64,000 bases of DNA from Catenulispora yoronensis (GTDB taxonomy: Bacteria; Actinomycetota; Actinomycetes; Streptomycetales; Catenulisporaceae). The position numbers and the translations under genes were made by a program. Under the pieces are notes generated by a model that searched no databases, had not been told where the DNA came from, and was given only the letters and a program-made list of their open reading frames with translations. This document shows, in pieces, positions 25,618 to 34,935 of this stretch. Where the stretch lies: assembly GCF_039531695.1 (NCBI RefSeq), contig NZ_BAAAQN010000005.1, positions 62,001 through 126,000 on the forward strand. Reading direction: 5' to 3'. The first letter of the stretch is position 1, and each line of letters starts with the position of its first letter.

Positions 25618-28485
25618 GTGACCGACCGCAAGTTCCGGCCGGACATCGAAGGACTGCGCGCCCTCGCCGTGCTCACCGTGATCGGCTTCCACGCCGCGGT
25701 GCCCGGCATGGCCGGCGGCTACGTCGGCGTCGACGTGTTCTTCGTCGTCTCCGGCTTTCTCATCACCGGCCAGGTGCTGGGCCGCCCCGCCTTCTCGCTC
25801 GCCGAGTTCTACGCCCGCCGGGCCCGGCGCATCCTGCCCGCCGCGTGCGTGGTGCTGCTGTTCACCGCCCTCGCGACCTGGATCGTGCTGCCGCCGCTGC
25901 GCCAGCACGACGTCGCCTACGACCTGCTCACCGCCGCGCTCAACGGCGGCAACTGGCGCTTCGTCGCCGACCAGACCGACTACCTGGCCGCCTCGCGCGC
26001 CCCGAGCCCGCTGCTGCACTACTGGTCGCTCGGCGTCGAGGAACAGTTCTACGTCGTGTGGGCGCCGCTGGTGCTGCTCGCGATCCTCGCCGCCCGCAAG
26101 CGGAACCGCTCGATCCGGGCCTTCGTGCTCGGCGAGATCCTGATCCTGTCCGCCGCGTCGCTGGCCCTGTCCCTGTACTGGACGACCACCTCGGCCCCGC
26201 TGGCCTATATGGGCTCGCCGTCCCGCGCCTGGCAGTTCGGCGCCGGAGCGATCCTCGCGGTCGCGGTCGCCGGCCGGACCGTCGCGATGCGGCACCTCCG
26301 TACCGTCGCCGGGTACGTGGGACTGGCACTGATCGTCGCCGCGACCGTCGTCTTCGACGCCAAGACGCCCTATCCGGGCACGGCGGCCCTGGTACCCGTC
26401 GCCGGAACCGTCCTTATTCTGTTCGCCGGTGCGGGGGAGTACTCCAAACTCTCCGCGCCGGGACTGCTGGCGGTCCGTCCGGCGCGCGCCGTCGGCCGCC
26501 TGTCCTTCGCGCTGTACCTCTGGCACTGGCCGATCCTGGTCCTGGCCCAGGCGGAGTGGGGCGACCTGCCCTGGGAGACGGCCGCGGTCCTGGCCGCGCT
26601 GTCGGCGCTGCCGGCCTACGGCACCATGCGCCTCGTCGAGCAGCCGCTGCGCTTCTCGAAGCTGATCACCTCCACGCCCCGGCGGGGTCTGGCGATCGGC
26701 GCGACCGCCGTGATGCTGCCGCTGGCCGCCGGTCTCGCGGTCGGCACCGGCGCCGTGAACGCGCTCGGCGACACGCAGCCGTACGACGTCAGGGCTCTGC
26801 CGGCGGCGGCGCGGACCGGGCAGCATCTGCTGGCCGCGCCCGCGGTCGACCGGAAGGGCGGCAGCACCGTGCCGAGTCCGGCCCAGGCCCGCAAGGACTT
26901 CCCGCCGGACGGTGCTTGCGAGGTCGCCCCGGAAGCCGCGGTGAGCACACCGTGCTTGTTCGTTCCGGCTCCGGCGGGAAGTCCCTCGCCGACCGGCCTG
27001 GTCCGCGATCCTGATCCGCCGGCGCTGAACCGAATGCCCGCCGACCGCATCGTCCTCATCGGCGATTCCCACGCCGGCCAATGGTTCTCGGCGGTCAGCC
27101 GGATCGCCGCCGACCGGCATCTGGCGGTCGAGGAACGGGTCAAACAGGGCTGCCCGTTCGCCGACCTGAAAGTGACGAGCCCGGTCCTGGGCCGGGACTA
27201 CCGCGAGTGCTACTCGTGGCGCGCGTCGGTCCTGGACCAGCTGCGGCAGGAGCCGCGGCCGGCCCTGATCATCGTCACCGAACTGAACTGGTACGCCCCG
27301 GCCGCCGAGACCGCCAAGGCCTGGGACGGACCGCTGGCCGCGCTGGCCGCGCTCGGGGTTCCGATCGCGGGCATCCACGACACCCCGAAGCCCGACACCG
27401 ATATCCCGGTCTGTGTCTCCGGGGCGCAGGAGCGGTGGCAGGACTGCGCGTTCAACCGGTCCGACGCCCTGGCGGCCGATCCGCTCGCCGCGGACCTGCG
27501 GGTGACGCCGGTCGATTTCAGCTCCCTGCTGTGCCCGGACACCAAGTGCCCGGCGGTGTTGGACGGCGTCCTTCTCTATCGGGACGACTCGCACCTCACC
27601 AACGCGGCCGCCTATCTGCTGGCGGCCCGATTGGGTGCGCAGCTGCCGTTCGCGAAGCCCTGGAGCACGGTCTACACGGCCGACTTCCAGGGGCCCGCGG
27701 GCGCGCCGCTCCCGCCGCAGGACTGGCTCGTCGACACCGGGCACTGCTATCCCGGCTGCCCGGCGCCGAACTGGGGCACCGAGGAAGTGGAGTCGATGAG
27801 CGGCGACCCGGCCAACGTCGCGCTCGACGGTGCCGGTGCGCTGCGCATCACGCCGGTCCGGGCCGCCGACGGCAGCTGGACCTCCGGACGGGTCGAGACC
27901 CGGCGTTCGGACTTCGCGGCGCCGCCCGGCGGGGTCCTGAAGCTCAGCGCCAGACTGACCCTGCCCGATGTCACCACCTCGGACGGGGCCGGCTACTGGC
28001 CCGCGTTCTGGGCGCTGGGCAGCGGGGTGCGCGACGGTTCGCAGGCGTGGCCGGGCGCCGGCGAGATCGACGTCCTGGAAGCCTTGAACGGCCGGGCGTC
28101 GACCTGGTCGACCCTGCATTGCGGCATCTCGCCGGGCGGTCCGTGCGGCGAGCCGGGCGGCGTCAGCTCCGGCGAGCATCCCTGTCCGGCCTGCACCTCC
28201 GGCCCGCATGAGTACTCGGTGGAGATCGACCGCTCGCGCAGCCCGGAACAGATCCGCTGGTCCATCGACGGGACCGAGGTGTTCCACGTGGACGCCGCCC
28301 AGGTCGATGCCGCCACCTGGGACGCCGCCGTGCACCACGGGTTCTTCGTGATCTTCGACGTCGCCGTCGGCGGCTCGTTCCCGGGCTCCGTCGGCGGCCC
28401 GGACGCCGCCCGTCCGGGCTCGGGGACGGTCAGCGGCAAGCCGATGACGATCGAGAGCTTCCAGGTCTCGACGCGCGCCGGATGA
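25618..28485 (+). CDS. Acyltransferase-3 / SGNH / GH16 beta-glucanase fusion protein
   Basis: 955 residues from a GTG 3 bp after the preceding stop. Residues 1-380 are an AT3 (OafA/YrhL) membrane acyltransferase: RPDIEGLRALAVL, VIGFH with the conserved His25, GVDVFFVVSGFLI, SLGVEEQFYVVW and about ten TMs. Residues about 475-670 are an SGNH domain: VLIGDSHAGQW (Ser484) and YRDDSHLTNAAAY (Asp656, His659). Residues about 690-950 are a GH16 domain: ADFQGPAGAPLPPQDW, YWPAFWALG and the catalytic AGEIDVLEALNG (E816, D818, E821; ExDxxE beta-bulge type of laminarinases). AT3-SGNH fusions O-acylate glycans; GH16 cleaves or transfers beta-glucans. The topology puts SGNH and GH16 outside the cell. Confidence 0.92.
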   Translation: MTDRKFRPDIEGLRALAVLTVIGFHAAVPGMAGGYVGVDVFFVVSGFLITGQVLGRPAFSLAEFYARRARRILPAACVVLLFTALATWIVLPPLRQHDVAYDLLTAALNGGNWRFVADQTDYLAASRAPSPLLHYWSLGVEEQFYVVWAPLVLLAILAARKRNRSIRAFVLGEILILSAASLALSLYWTTTSAPLAYMGSPSRAWQFGAGAILAVAVAGRTVAMRHLRTVAGYVGLALIVAATVVFDAKTPYPGTAALVPVAGTVLILFAGAGEYSKLSAPGLLAVRPARAVGRLSFALYLWHWPILVLAQAEWGDLPWETAAVLAALSALPAYGTMRLVEQPLRFSKLITSTPRRGLAIGATAVMLPLAAGLAVGTGAVNALGDTQPYDVRALPAAARTGQHLLAAPAVDRKGGSTVPSPAQARKDFPPDGACEVAPEAAVSTPCLFVPAPAGSPSPTGLVRDPDPPALNRMPADRIVLIGDSHAGQWFSAVSRIAADRHLAVEERVKQGCPFADLKVTSPVLGRDYRECYSWRASVLDQLRQEPRPALIIVTELNWYAPAAETAKAWDGPLAALAALGVPIAGIHDTPKPDTDIPVCVSGAQERWQDCAFNRSDALAADPLAADLRVTPVDFSSLLCPDTKCPAVLDGVLLYRDDSHLTNAAAYLLAARLGAQLPFAKPWSTVYTADFQGPAGAPLPPQDWLVDTGHCYPGCPAPNWGTEEVESMSGDPANVALDGAGALRITPVRAADGSWTSGRVETRRSDFAAPPGGVLKLSARLTLPDVTTSDGAGYWPAFWALGSGVRDGSQAWPGAGEIDVLEALNGRASTWSTLHCGISPGGPCGEPGGVSSGEHPCPACTSGPHEYSVEIDRSRSPEQIRWSIDGTEVFHVDAAQVDAATWDAAVHHGFFVIFDVAVGGSFPGSVGGPDAARPGSGTVSGKPMTIESFQVSTRAG

Positions 28486-28523
28486 CGGCCGCTACCATCT
28501 CCGCCACGGACGTGTGAGCGTGG

Positions 28524-28553
28524 TGCGGCGAGGGGCTCGGGCTCCTCGCCGCA
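28524..28553 (+). terminator. Hairpin after polysaccharide locus
   Basis: Ten-bp arms TGCGGCGAGG / CCTCGCCGCA with a 10-base loop, about 40 bp after the fusion-gene stop and before the next gene. There is no T-tract. Confidence 0.65.
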
Positions 28554-28583
28554 TCACGGGCCGAGGCAAGGGGAGGACCGCGG

Positions 28584-29114
28584 ATGGCCGGGAAGTGGTC
28601 GGCGATGGCCAGGAGCAGCCGGTTCCTGCTGGTCGTCGTCCTTCTGTACCTGGTGGAAGCGGTCGTGATCACCCGGACCGCCTGGGACCGGAACACCGGC
28701 TACGCCGATGTCGTGATCGGCGCCTTCACCACCGCGTTCGGTGCCGGCCTGGCCGCCGCCGCGCTGCGGACCGACTACCTGCGAGCTCTCGGCCTGCGCT
28801 GGCGGCTGCGACGGGGCGCCGGGCGCGCGACGGCGACCGTGGCCGCCGTCATCTCCTTCCACAACAGCGAGTTCACATATCCGGTCTTCGAATACGCGAC
28901 GCCCGACGGCGTCACCCACCGTCACGGTGACGCCTCCAGCCGCGCACTGGCCGTCGGCGACACGGTCGACGTCCGCTATCCGCTGGCCGAGGCGGATTTC
29001 GCGGTGGGGCCGCTGAGCGGTTTCAACGCCATGGTGTTCGTGTTCCTGGGGCTGCTGGGGACGGTGCTGCTGGCGATGATGCCGATCATGACAGTGCAGT
29101 CCCTGCTGAACTGA
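28584..29114 (+). CDS. DUF3592-like membrane protein
   Basis: 176 residues. The N-terminal TM (FLLVVVLLYLVEAVVIT) and a second hydrophobic segment (DVVIGAFTTAFGAGLAAAAL) precede a small soluble beta-rich domain (GRATATVAAVISFHNSEFTY, VFEYATPDGVTHR, LAVGDTVDVRYPLAEADFA). A C-terminal TM (AMVFVFLGLLGTVLLAMMPIM) ends the protein. The domain resembles DUF3592, whose members sit in membranes with the conserved domain between TMs; no role is known. It lies after the polysaccharide-locus terminator, so it is probably a separate unit. Confidence 0.7.
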   Translation: MAGKWSAMARSSRFLLVVVLLYLVEAVVITRTAWDRNTGYADVVIGAFTTAFGAGLAAAALRTDYLRALGLRWRLRRGAGRATATVAAVISFHNSEFTYPVFEYATPDGVTHRHGDASSRALAVGDTVDVRYPLAEADFAVGPLSGFNAMVFVFLGLLGTVLLAMMPIMTVQSLLN

Positions 29115-29182
29115 TCAGGACAGCTGAACTGATCGAAACACTCGAAACACCGCGGACACATGCCGGCGGCACACTGGACGAC

Positions 29183-29641
29183 ATGATCACCTCGGACATC
29201 GTGGTCGGGGAAGTCCCCTGGGACGATCCCGAGGCCGCAGCGCTGCGGGCCGCGCAGCGGGCCGAGATCGACGGCATGTACGGGCAGGGCAGCGAACCGG
29301 GCGTGGCGCCGTCGGCTTCCGACATCGCCTTCTTCCTGGTCGCGCGCGCCGAGGGTCGGGCGGTTGGCTGTGGCGGGCTGCGGCCGCTGGAGCCCGGCGC
29401 CGCGGAGCTGAAGCGGATGTACGTCGTGCCGGACTGGCGCGGTCGCGGGGTCTCCGGAGCCGTACTGGCGGCGCTGGAGGCCGCGGCCGTCGCCCGGGGC
29501 TGGCGCACGCTGCGGCTGGAGACCGGTCCCAAGCAGGCCGCCGCCATCCGCTTCTACGAGCGCTCCGGATACACCGGCATCCCCTGTTTCGGCGCGTACG
29601 CCGAGGACCCGACTTCCTTCTGCTACCAACGAGAGCTGTAG
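29183..29641 (+). CDS. GNAT-family N-acetyltransferase
   Basis: 152 residues. GNAT fold with AcCoA-binding motif A (LKRMYVVPDWRGRGVSGAVL, containing the RGRGxS pyrophosphate loop) and motif B (LRLETGPKQAAAIRFYERSG, then YTGIPCFGAYAEDP). It transfers an acetyl group from acetyl-CoA to an amine; the substrate is not predictable. It stands alone between the DUF3592 gene and tig. Length and motifs are standard. Confidence 0.92.
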   Translation: MITSDIVVGEVPWDDPEAAALRAAQRAEIDGMYGQGSEPGVAPSASDIAFFLVARAEGRAVGCGGLRPLEPGAAELKRMYVVPDWRGRGVSGAVLAALEAAAVARGWRTLRLETGPKQAAAIRFYERSGYTGIPCFGAYAEDPTSFCYQREL

Positions 29642-29770
29642 CGAGTTCGGGGACCGTTTCCTTCAGGGGCGGCACTCCGGGTTACGATGGGGCTTCGTAT
29701 CCCGTCCACGCGCGACGTCGCGCCATGACTCGAGGCTGCCGGCGCCGGCAGCGCCGCAAGGAGAGCAGCA

Positions 29771-31171
29771 GTGAAGAGCGCTGTCGAGACCCTGGACCCC
29801 ACTCGGGTCCGGCTCACCGTTGAGGTCCCGTACGAGGAGCTCAAGCCGAGCCTCGACGCGGCGTACAAGAAGATCGCCGAGCAGGTCTCGATCCCGGGCT
29901 TCCGCAAGGGCAAGGTCCCGGCCGCGGTCATCGACCAGCGCTTCGGCCGCGGCGCCGCGCTGGAGGAGGCGGTCAACTCCTCCCTGCCGCAGTTCTACGG
30001 CCAGGCGGTCGAGGAGCACAAGATCGAGGTCGTCGGGCAGCCCGACGTGGACCTGACCGAGCTGGAGCCGGGCCAGACGCTGAAGTTCACCGCCGAGGTG
30101 GACGTGCGCCCGGACTTCGAGGTCCCGGCCTTCGAGGACATCGAGGTCGAGGTCGACGACGCCGCCGTGGCCGACGAGGCCGTGGACGAGCGCATCGACC
30201 TGATCCGCAAGCGCTTCGGCTCGCTGAAGGAGGTCGAGCGCGAGGTGCAGGACGGCGACTTCGTGACGCTGGACCTGGCCGCCTCGATCGACGGCGAGGT
30301 GCTGGAGGACGGCACCGCCAAGGGCATGAGCTACGAGGTCGGCTCCACCCAGCTGGTCGAGGGCACCGACGAGGCGATCATCGGCAAGAAGGCCGGCGAG
30401 ACCGCCTCCTTCACCTCCAAGCTGCTCGGCGGCTCGCACGCCGGCGAGGACGCCACCATCGAGGTCACCGTCACCGCGGTCAAGGAGCGCGAGCTGCCGG
30501 CCCTGGACGACGAGTTCGCCCAGCTGGCCAGCGAGTTCGACACCATCGAGGAGTTCCGGTCCAACGTCCGCGAGACGCTGGAGCGCTCCGAGCAGTTCGA
30601 GCAGGTCGCCGCGGCCCGGGACAAGGTGCTGGAGGTCCTGCTGGAGCGCGTGGACATCCCGCTGCCGAAGTCGGTCGTGGAGTCCGAGCTGGCCTGGCGC
30701 AACGAGGCCCTGGACCGGCAGATCGCCATGGGCGGCATGACCCGCGAGGGCTTCTTCAAGCTCCAGGAGAAGACCGAGGACGAGTACACCGCCGAGCTCG
30801 ACGCCGAGGTCCGGGACGGGGTCAAGGCCCAGTTCATCCTGGACAAGCTGGCCAACGACAAGGAGATCTCGGTCACCGAGGGCGAGCTGACCAACCACCT
30901 CATCCAGCGCGCGTCGCAGGCCGGCATGCGCCCGGACGAGTTCGCCCAGCAGATCTCCCAGGCCGGCCAGATCCCGGCCCTGGTCGGCGAGGTCCGCCGC
31001 GGCAAGGCGCTGAACCTGGTGCTGGAGGCCGCGACCGTCAAGGACGCCTCGGGCAACGAGGTCGACGTCAAGAAGCTCAACGAGCCCGACGTCGAGGACA
31101 CCGACGGCGAGAACCCGGACAGCCATGGCCGCACGCCCGGCGACGAGCACTACGGCCACAAGCACGACTGA
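29771..31171 (+). CDS. tig: Trigger factor (ribosome-associated chaperone / PPIase)
   Basis: 466 residues from a GTG with AAGGAG upstream. The N-terminal ribosome-binding domain carries the signature GFRKGKVP (residues 44-51). An FKBP-type prolyl isomerase domain follows (about 150-245: VQDGDFVTLDLAASIDG, YEVGSTQLVEGTDEAIIG), then the helical C-terminal arms, and a short acidic/His tail (GDEHYGHKHD). It binds nascent chains at the ribosome exit and speeds proline isomerisation. It heads the conserved tig-clpP1-clpP2-clpX group but is separated from clpP1 by a terminator and a promoter region. Confidence 0.97.
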   Translation: MKSAVETLDPTRVRLTVEVPYEELKPSLDAAYKKIAEQVSIPGFRKGKVPAAVIDQRFGRGAALEEAVNSSLPQFYGQAVEEHKIEVVGQPDVDLTELEPGQTLKFTAEVDVRPDFEVPAFEDIEVEVDDAAVADEAVDERIDLIRKRFGSLKEVEREVQDGDFVTLDLAASIDGEVLEDGTAKGMSYEVGSTQLVEGTDEAIIGKKAGETASFTSKLLGGSHAGEDATIEVTVTAVKERELPALDDEFAQLASEFDTIEEFRSNVRETLERSEQFEQVAAARDKVLEVLLERVDIPLPKSVVESELAWRNEALDRQIAMGGMTREGFFKLQEKTEDEYTAELDAEVRDGVKAQFILDKLANDKEISVTEGELTNHLIQRASQAGMRPDEFAQQISQAGQIPALVGEVRRGKALNLVLEAATVKDASGNEVDVKKLNEPDVEDTDGENPDSHGRTPGDEHYGHKHD

Positions 31172-31330
31172 CCGCCGCGCGGCTGGCGCCCGCGCGCCGG
31201 CCCTGCGACGAGCTCCGCGCCACCGGCCCGCGACGGGCCCGCGGCCGGCTCCCGACCGGCCCCGGGCCGCGCCGCGAGCCGGCCGTCCGGCCCGGCGCCA
31301 GGCCCCTGAGACCGGCGCTCCGGTACGACT

Positions 31331-31360
31331 AAAGCCCTGCCCGCTGTCCGGCAGGGCTTT
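31331..31360 (+). terminator. Terminator of tig
   Basis: Eleven-bp arms AAAGCCCTGCC / GGCAGGGCTTT with an 8-base loop. A/T-ended arms give a short T-run at the 3' side, as in an intrinsic terminator. Confidence 0.85.
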
Positions 31361-31363
31361 GGC

Positions 31364-31381
31364 GTATGCCGTCAGCGAACA
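31364..31381. promoter_or_regulatory. Probable ClgR box upstream of clpP1
   Basis: On the minus strand the site reads TGTTCGCTGACGGCATAC. It fits the actinobacterial ClgR consensus as I remember it (WNNWCGCYNANRGCGWWS) at all but one fixed position. ClgR activates clpP1P2 in corynebacteria, mycobacteria and streptomycetes. It lies 135 bp upstream of the clpP1 start. The protein itself is not encoded in this window. Confidence 0.6.
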
Positions 31382-31515
31382 AGGGCCGGGCCGCCGACGT
31401 GGCAGGGGACCGGGGCGTTAGGGTCGTCCTAGGACCTGGCGATCACACCCCCCACAGGGCCCGTCATCGGCGGTCCGAGCATTCCGGCTTCCGACGAACC
31501 AGGCAGGGTGAACCT

Positions 31516-32142
31516 ATGACGACGCCGCTGACCCCGACGGCCCGCGCGGGTGTGGACAGCCCGCTCGGCCTGAGCGACCAGGTCTACAACCGGCTGCTGC
31601 GCAACCGGATCATCTTCCTGGGGACCCAGGTCGACGACGACATCGCCAACTCGCTGTGCGCCCAGCTGCTGCTGCTCACGGCCGAGGACAGCGAGAAGGA
31701 CATCTACTTCTACATCAACAGCCCCGGCGGCTCGGTCTCGGCGGGCCTGGCGATCTACGACACGATGATGTACATCCCGAACGACATCGTGACCGTGGGC
31801 ATGGGCATGGCGGCCTCCATGGGCCAGTTCCTGCTCACCGCCGGCACCCCCGGCAAGCGCTTCGCGCTGCCGAACACCGAGATCCTGCTGCACCAGGGCT
31901 CGGCCGGGATCGGCGGGTCGGCGGCGGACATCCGGATCCAGGCCGAGCGGCTGCTGCGCAGCAAGGCGCGGATGGCCGAGCTCACCGCCCGGCACACCGG
32001 GCAGTCGCTGGACAAGATCGAGAAGGACTCCGACCGCGACACCTGGTTCAGCGCCGCGGAGGCCAAGGAGTACGGCCTGATCGACGACATCATGACGCAC
32101 GCCACGGACGTCCCCGGTGGCGGCGGCACCGCCGGGTCCTGA
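31516..32142 (+). CDS. clpP1: ATP-dependent Clp protease proteolytic subunit 1
   Basis: 208 residues from the ATG at 31516; the upstream open frame is unconserved. The serine-protease triad is complete: Ser101 in GMAASMGQ, His126 in ILLHQGSAG and Asp175 in SDRDTWFSA. The head-piece YINSPGGSVSAGLAIYDTM is present. ClpP1 forms a mixed tetradecamer with ClpP2, which degrades substrates fed by ClpX or ClpC1. The clpP2 gene follows after 61 bp with a strong GGAGG, so the two are co-transcribed. Transcription is probably controlled by ClgR. Confidence 0.96.
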   Translation: MTTPLTPTARAGVDSPLGLSDQVYNRLLRNRIIFLGTQVDDDIANSLCAQLLLLTAEDSEKDIYFYINSPGGSVSAGLAIYDTMMYIPNDIVTVGMGMAASMGQFLLTAGTPGKRFALPNTEILLHQGSAGIGGSAADIRIQAERLLRSKARMAELTARHTGQSLDKIEKDSDRDTWFSAAEAKEYGLIDDIMTHATDVPGGGGTAGS

Positions 32143-32203
32143 CCCCGGCGTGCGCACCGGCACCCGATTCCCCCCTGGCCGCCCCCTTCCGGAGGACCCT
32201 GAT

Positions 32204-32848
32204 ATGAACGACATGCTGTACCGCGGGCCGGAGCACGACGCCCGCTACATCGTCCCCAAGTTCAGCGAGCGCACCAGCTACGGCTTCCGCGAGTGGGACC
32301 CGTACTCGAAGCTGTTCGACGAGCGGATCATCTTCCTCGGCGTGCAGATCGACGACGCCTCGGCCAACGACGTGATGGCCCAGCTGATCACCCTGGAGTC
32401 GATGGACCCGGACCGGGACATCTCCATCTACATCAACAGCCCCGGCGGGTCGTTCACGGCGCTCACCGCCATCTACGACACCATGCAGTGGGTCAAGCCG
32501 GACATCCAGACGGTGTGCATGGGCCAGGCCGCCTCGGCCGCCGCCGTGCTGCTGGCCGCCGGCACCCCGGGCAAGCGCCTGGCGCTGCCCAACGCCCGGA
32601 TCCTGATCCACCAGCCCTGGAGCGAGGGCGGCCGCGGCGACCTGTCGGACCTGGAGATCCAGGCCAACGAGATCCTGCGGATGCGCAGCGTGATGGAGCA
32701 GATGCTGGCCAAGCACTCCGGCCGGCAGCTGGAGGACGTGCACCGGGACATCGACCGGGACAAGATCCTCTCGGCCGACGAGGCCAAGGAGTACGGGATC
32801 ATCGACCAGGTGCTGACCACCCGCACCGAGACGCTCGCCACGCACTGA
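32204..32848 (+). CDS. clpP2: ATP-dependent Clp protease proteolytic subunit 2
   Basis: 214 residues from the ATG at 32204 (GGAGG upstream). The triad is Ser111 (GQAASAAAV), His136 (ILIHQPWSEGG) and Asp186 (DIDRDKILS). The longer N-terminus (MLYRGPEHDARYIVPKFSER) and the PWSEGG sequence after the His are typical of ClpP2, the partner of ClpP1 in the heteromeric actinobacterial protease. It is the second gene of the clpP1P2 operon; clpX follows after 247 bp with its own leader. Confidence 0.96.
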   Translation: MNDMLYRGPEHDARYIVPKFSERTSYGFREWDPYSKLFDERIIFLGVQIDDASANDVMAQLITLESMDPDRDISIYINSPGGSFTALTAIYDTMQWVKPDIQTVCMGQAASAAAVLLAAGTPGKRLALPNARILIHQPWSEGGRGDLSDLEIQANEILRMRSVMEQMLAKHSGRQLEDVHRDIDRDKILSADEAKEYGIIDQVLTTRTETLATH

Positions 32849-33031
32849 AGGCTCAAGGCGGGGAGGGGAATTCGGCGGGGTGACCCGCCGCGGGCCGTGG
32901 TGTCGGATTATCATTCGATGCCACGGCTGATGCTCGCCGATCCGTTCGGGGATGTTCTCGACGATGTGATCGACGCGCATCACGCCTTGCCGGGGGTATG
33001 AGCGGTACCGTCTTGGGGGACAGACTACGAA

Positions 33032-33049
33032 GCGCGCCGACAGGCGCGC
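33032..33049. promoter_or_regulatory. Hairpin/inverted repeat in clpX leader
   Basis: Seven-bp arms GCGCGCC / GGCGCGC with a GACA loop, 47 bp before the clpX start. It could be a leader hairpin or a protein site; there is no T-tract, so it is probably not a terminator. Confidence 0.4.
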
Positions 33050-33095
33050 CGTGGTTGGTCAAGCACCGGGATCTTCACGAAGGAGAAGCTCCACC

Positions 33096-34412
<1,317 letters not shown>

Positions 34413-34442
34413 CCGTCCGATCGCCGGTCAGCGGGACAGCGG

Positions 34443-34478
34443 GACAGCGGCGGTTCGCTTCGGCGGGCCGCCGCTGTC
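34443..34478 (+). terminator. Terminator of clpX
   Basis: Eleven-bp arms GACAGCGGCGG / CCGCCGCTGTC with a 14-base loop, 30 bp after the clpX stop and followed by GGCGTTT. Confidence 0.8.
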
Positions 34479-34521
34479 GGCGTTTCGGGTGCTACTTGGC
34501 GAGGAGAATTTCTTATCTGGG

Positions 34522-34527
34522 TAGAAT
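34522..34527 (+). promoter_or_regulatory. Candidate -10 box giving a leaderless mazE transcript
   Basis: TAGAAT ends six bases before the GTG at 34534, so a transcript starting at the usual +1 would begin at or next to the start codon. Leaderless mRNAs are common in actinobacteria. A TTGGCG at 34496-34501 is a weak -35 with a 20-bp spacer. The local AT-rich stretch stands out from its surroundings. Confidence 0.5.
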
Positions 34528-34533
34528 TGTCGG

Positions 34534-34746
34534 GTGACGACGAAGTTGCGCATCTCCCTGCCGGACGAGGACGTGGCCTTCTTGGACGGGCTGAACGAGA
34601 GCTCCCGCTCAGCGGCAGTCCACGCGGCCATCGAACTGGTTCGTTCGCTGCGGCTGTCCGATGACTACGCCGCCGCGTTCGACGAGTGGGAGGCATCCGG
34701 GGACGCGGAGCTGTGGGACGCCGTGACCGGCGACGGGATCTCTTAG
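34534..34746 (+). CDS. MazE-family (ribbon-helix-helix) antitoxin
   Basis: 70 residues from a GTG at 34534. The N-terminus (KLRISLPDEDVAFLDGLN) is a ribbon-helix-helix DNA-binding strand and the C-terminal half (DDYAAAFDEWEASGDAELWD) is the acidic toxin-neutralising tail typical of actinobacterial MazE. The downstream mazF is wrecked (34750-34880), so this antitoxin is an orphan here. It may still repress its own promoter or neutralise another MazF. It interrupts the clpX-valS interval that is otherwise conserved in related genomes. Confidence 0.85.
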   Translation: MTTKLRISLPDEDVAFLDGLNESSRSAAVHAAIELVRSLRLSDDYAAAFDEWEASGDAELWDAVTGDGIS

Positions 34747-34749
34747 CAG

Positions 34750-34880
34750 AGACGGGTGGGCGACGCTTCCTGGGTCGGCCTGGATCCGGTGCGGGGCGGC
34801 GAGGCAACCGAATCACCACCCTGACCCGGGCCGCGATGCGCGACTTGGAAGTCGCGCTGAGCCTGCGTCTGGCGTTGTGA
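34750..34880 (+). pseudogene. Decayed mazF toxin remnant
   Basis: Starting 3 bp after the antitoxin stop, one frame encodes RRVGDASWVGLDPVRGGEATE (split here as RRVGDASWVGLDPVRG plus GEATE), clearly the MazF start RRGDVWLVDLDPVRGSEA. It then stops at 34822-34824. A different frame encodes LTRAAMRDLEVALSLRLAL up to a stop at 34880, matching the MazF C-terminal helix. The roughly 70 central residues, including the catalytic region, are gone. An internal deletion with a frameshift in a former mazEF toxin gene is the simplest reading. No functional start codon is visible. Confidence 0.75.
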
Positions 34881-34935
34881 CCGCACTGCGGGATACTCGG
34901 CGGAATCGCGACCTGGGCACCATTAAGCTTGGAGC

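Larger units (their letters stand above)
31172..31515 (+). other. tig-clpP1 intergenic region
   Basis: 344 bp. The first 150 bp are GC-rich without a gene I can support. A hairpin terminator for tig (31331-31360), a ClgR-like box (31364-31381) and a possible -10 (TAGGGT near 31420) precede the clpP1 start. The sharp spacing of terminator and box suggests that clpP1P2 have their own regulated promoter. Confidence 0.6.

Noticed and set aside
32919..33002. 27-codon frame MPRLMLADPFGDVLDDVIDA... between clpP2 and clpX
   Set aside because: No ribosome site and no homologue I recognise; too short to support, though its composition is protein-like.
34881..34935. T-box leader before valS
   Set aside because: Only 55 bp separate the mazF remnant from valS; no room for specifier and antiterminator stems.
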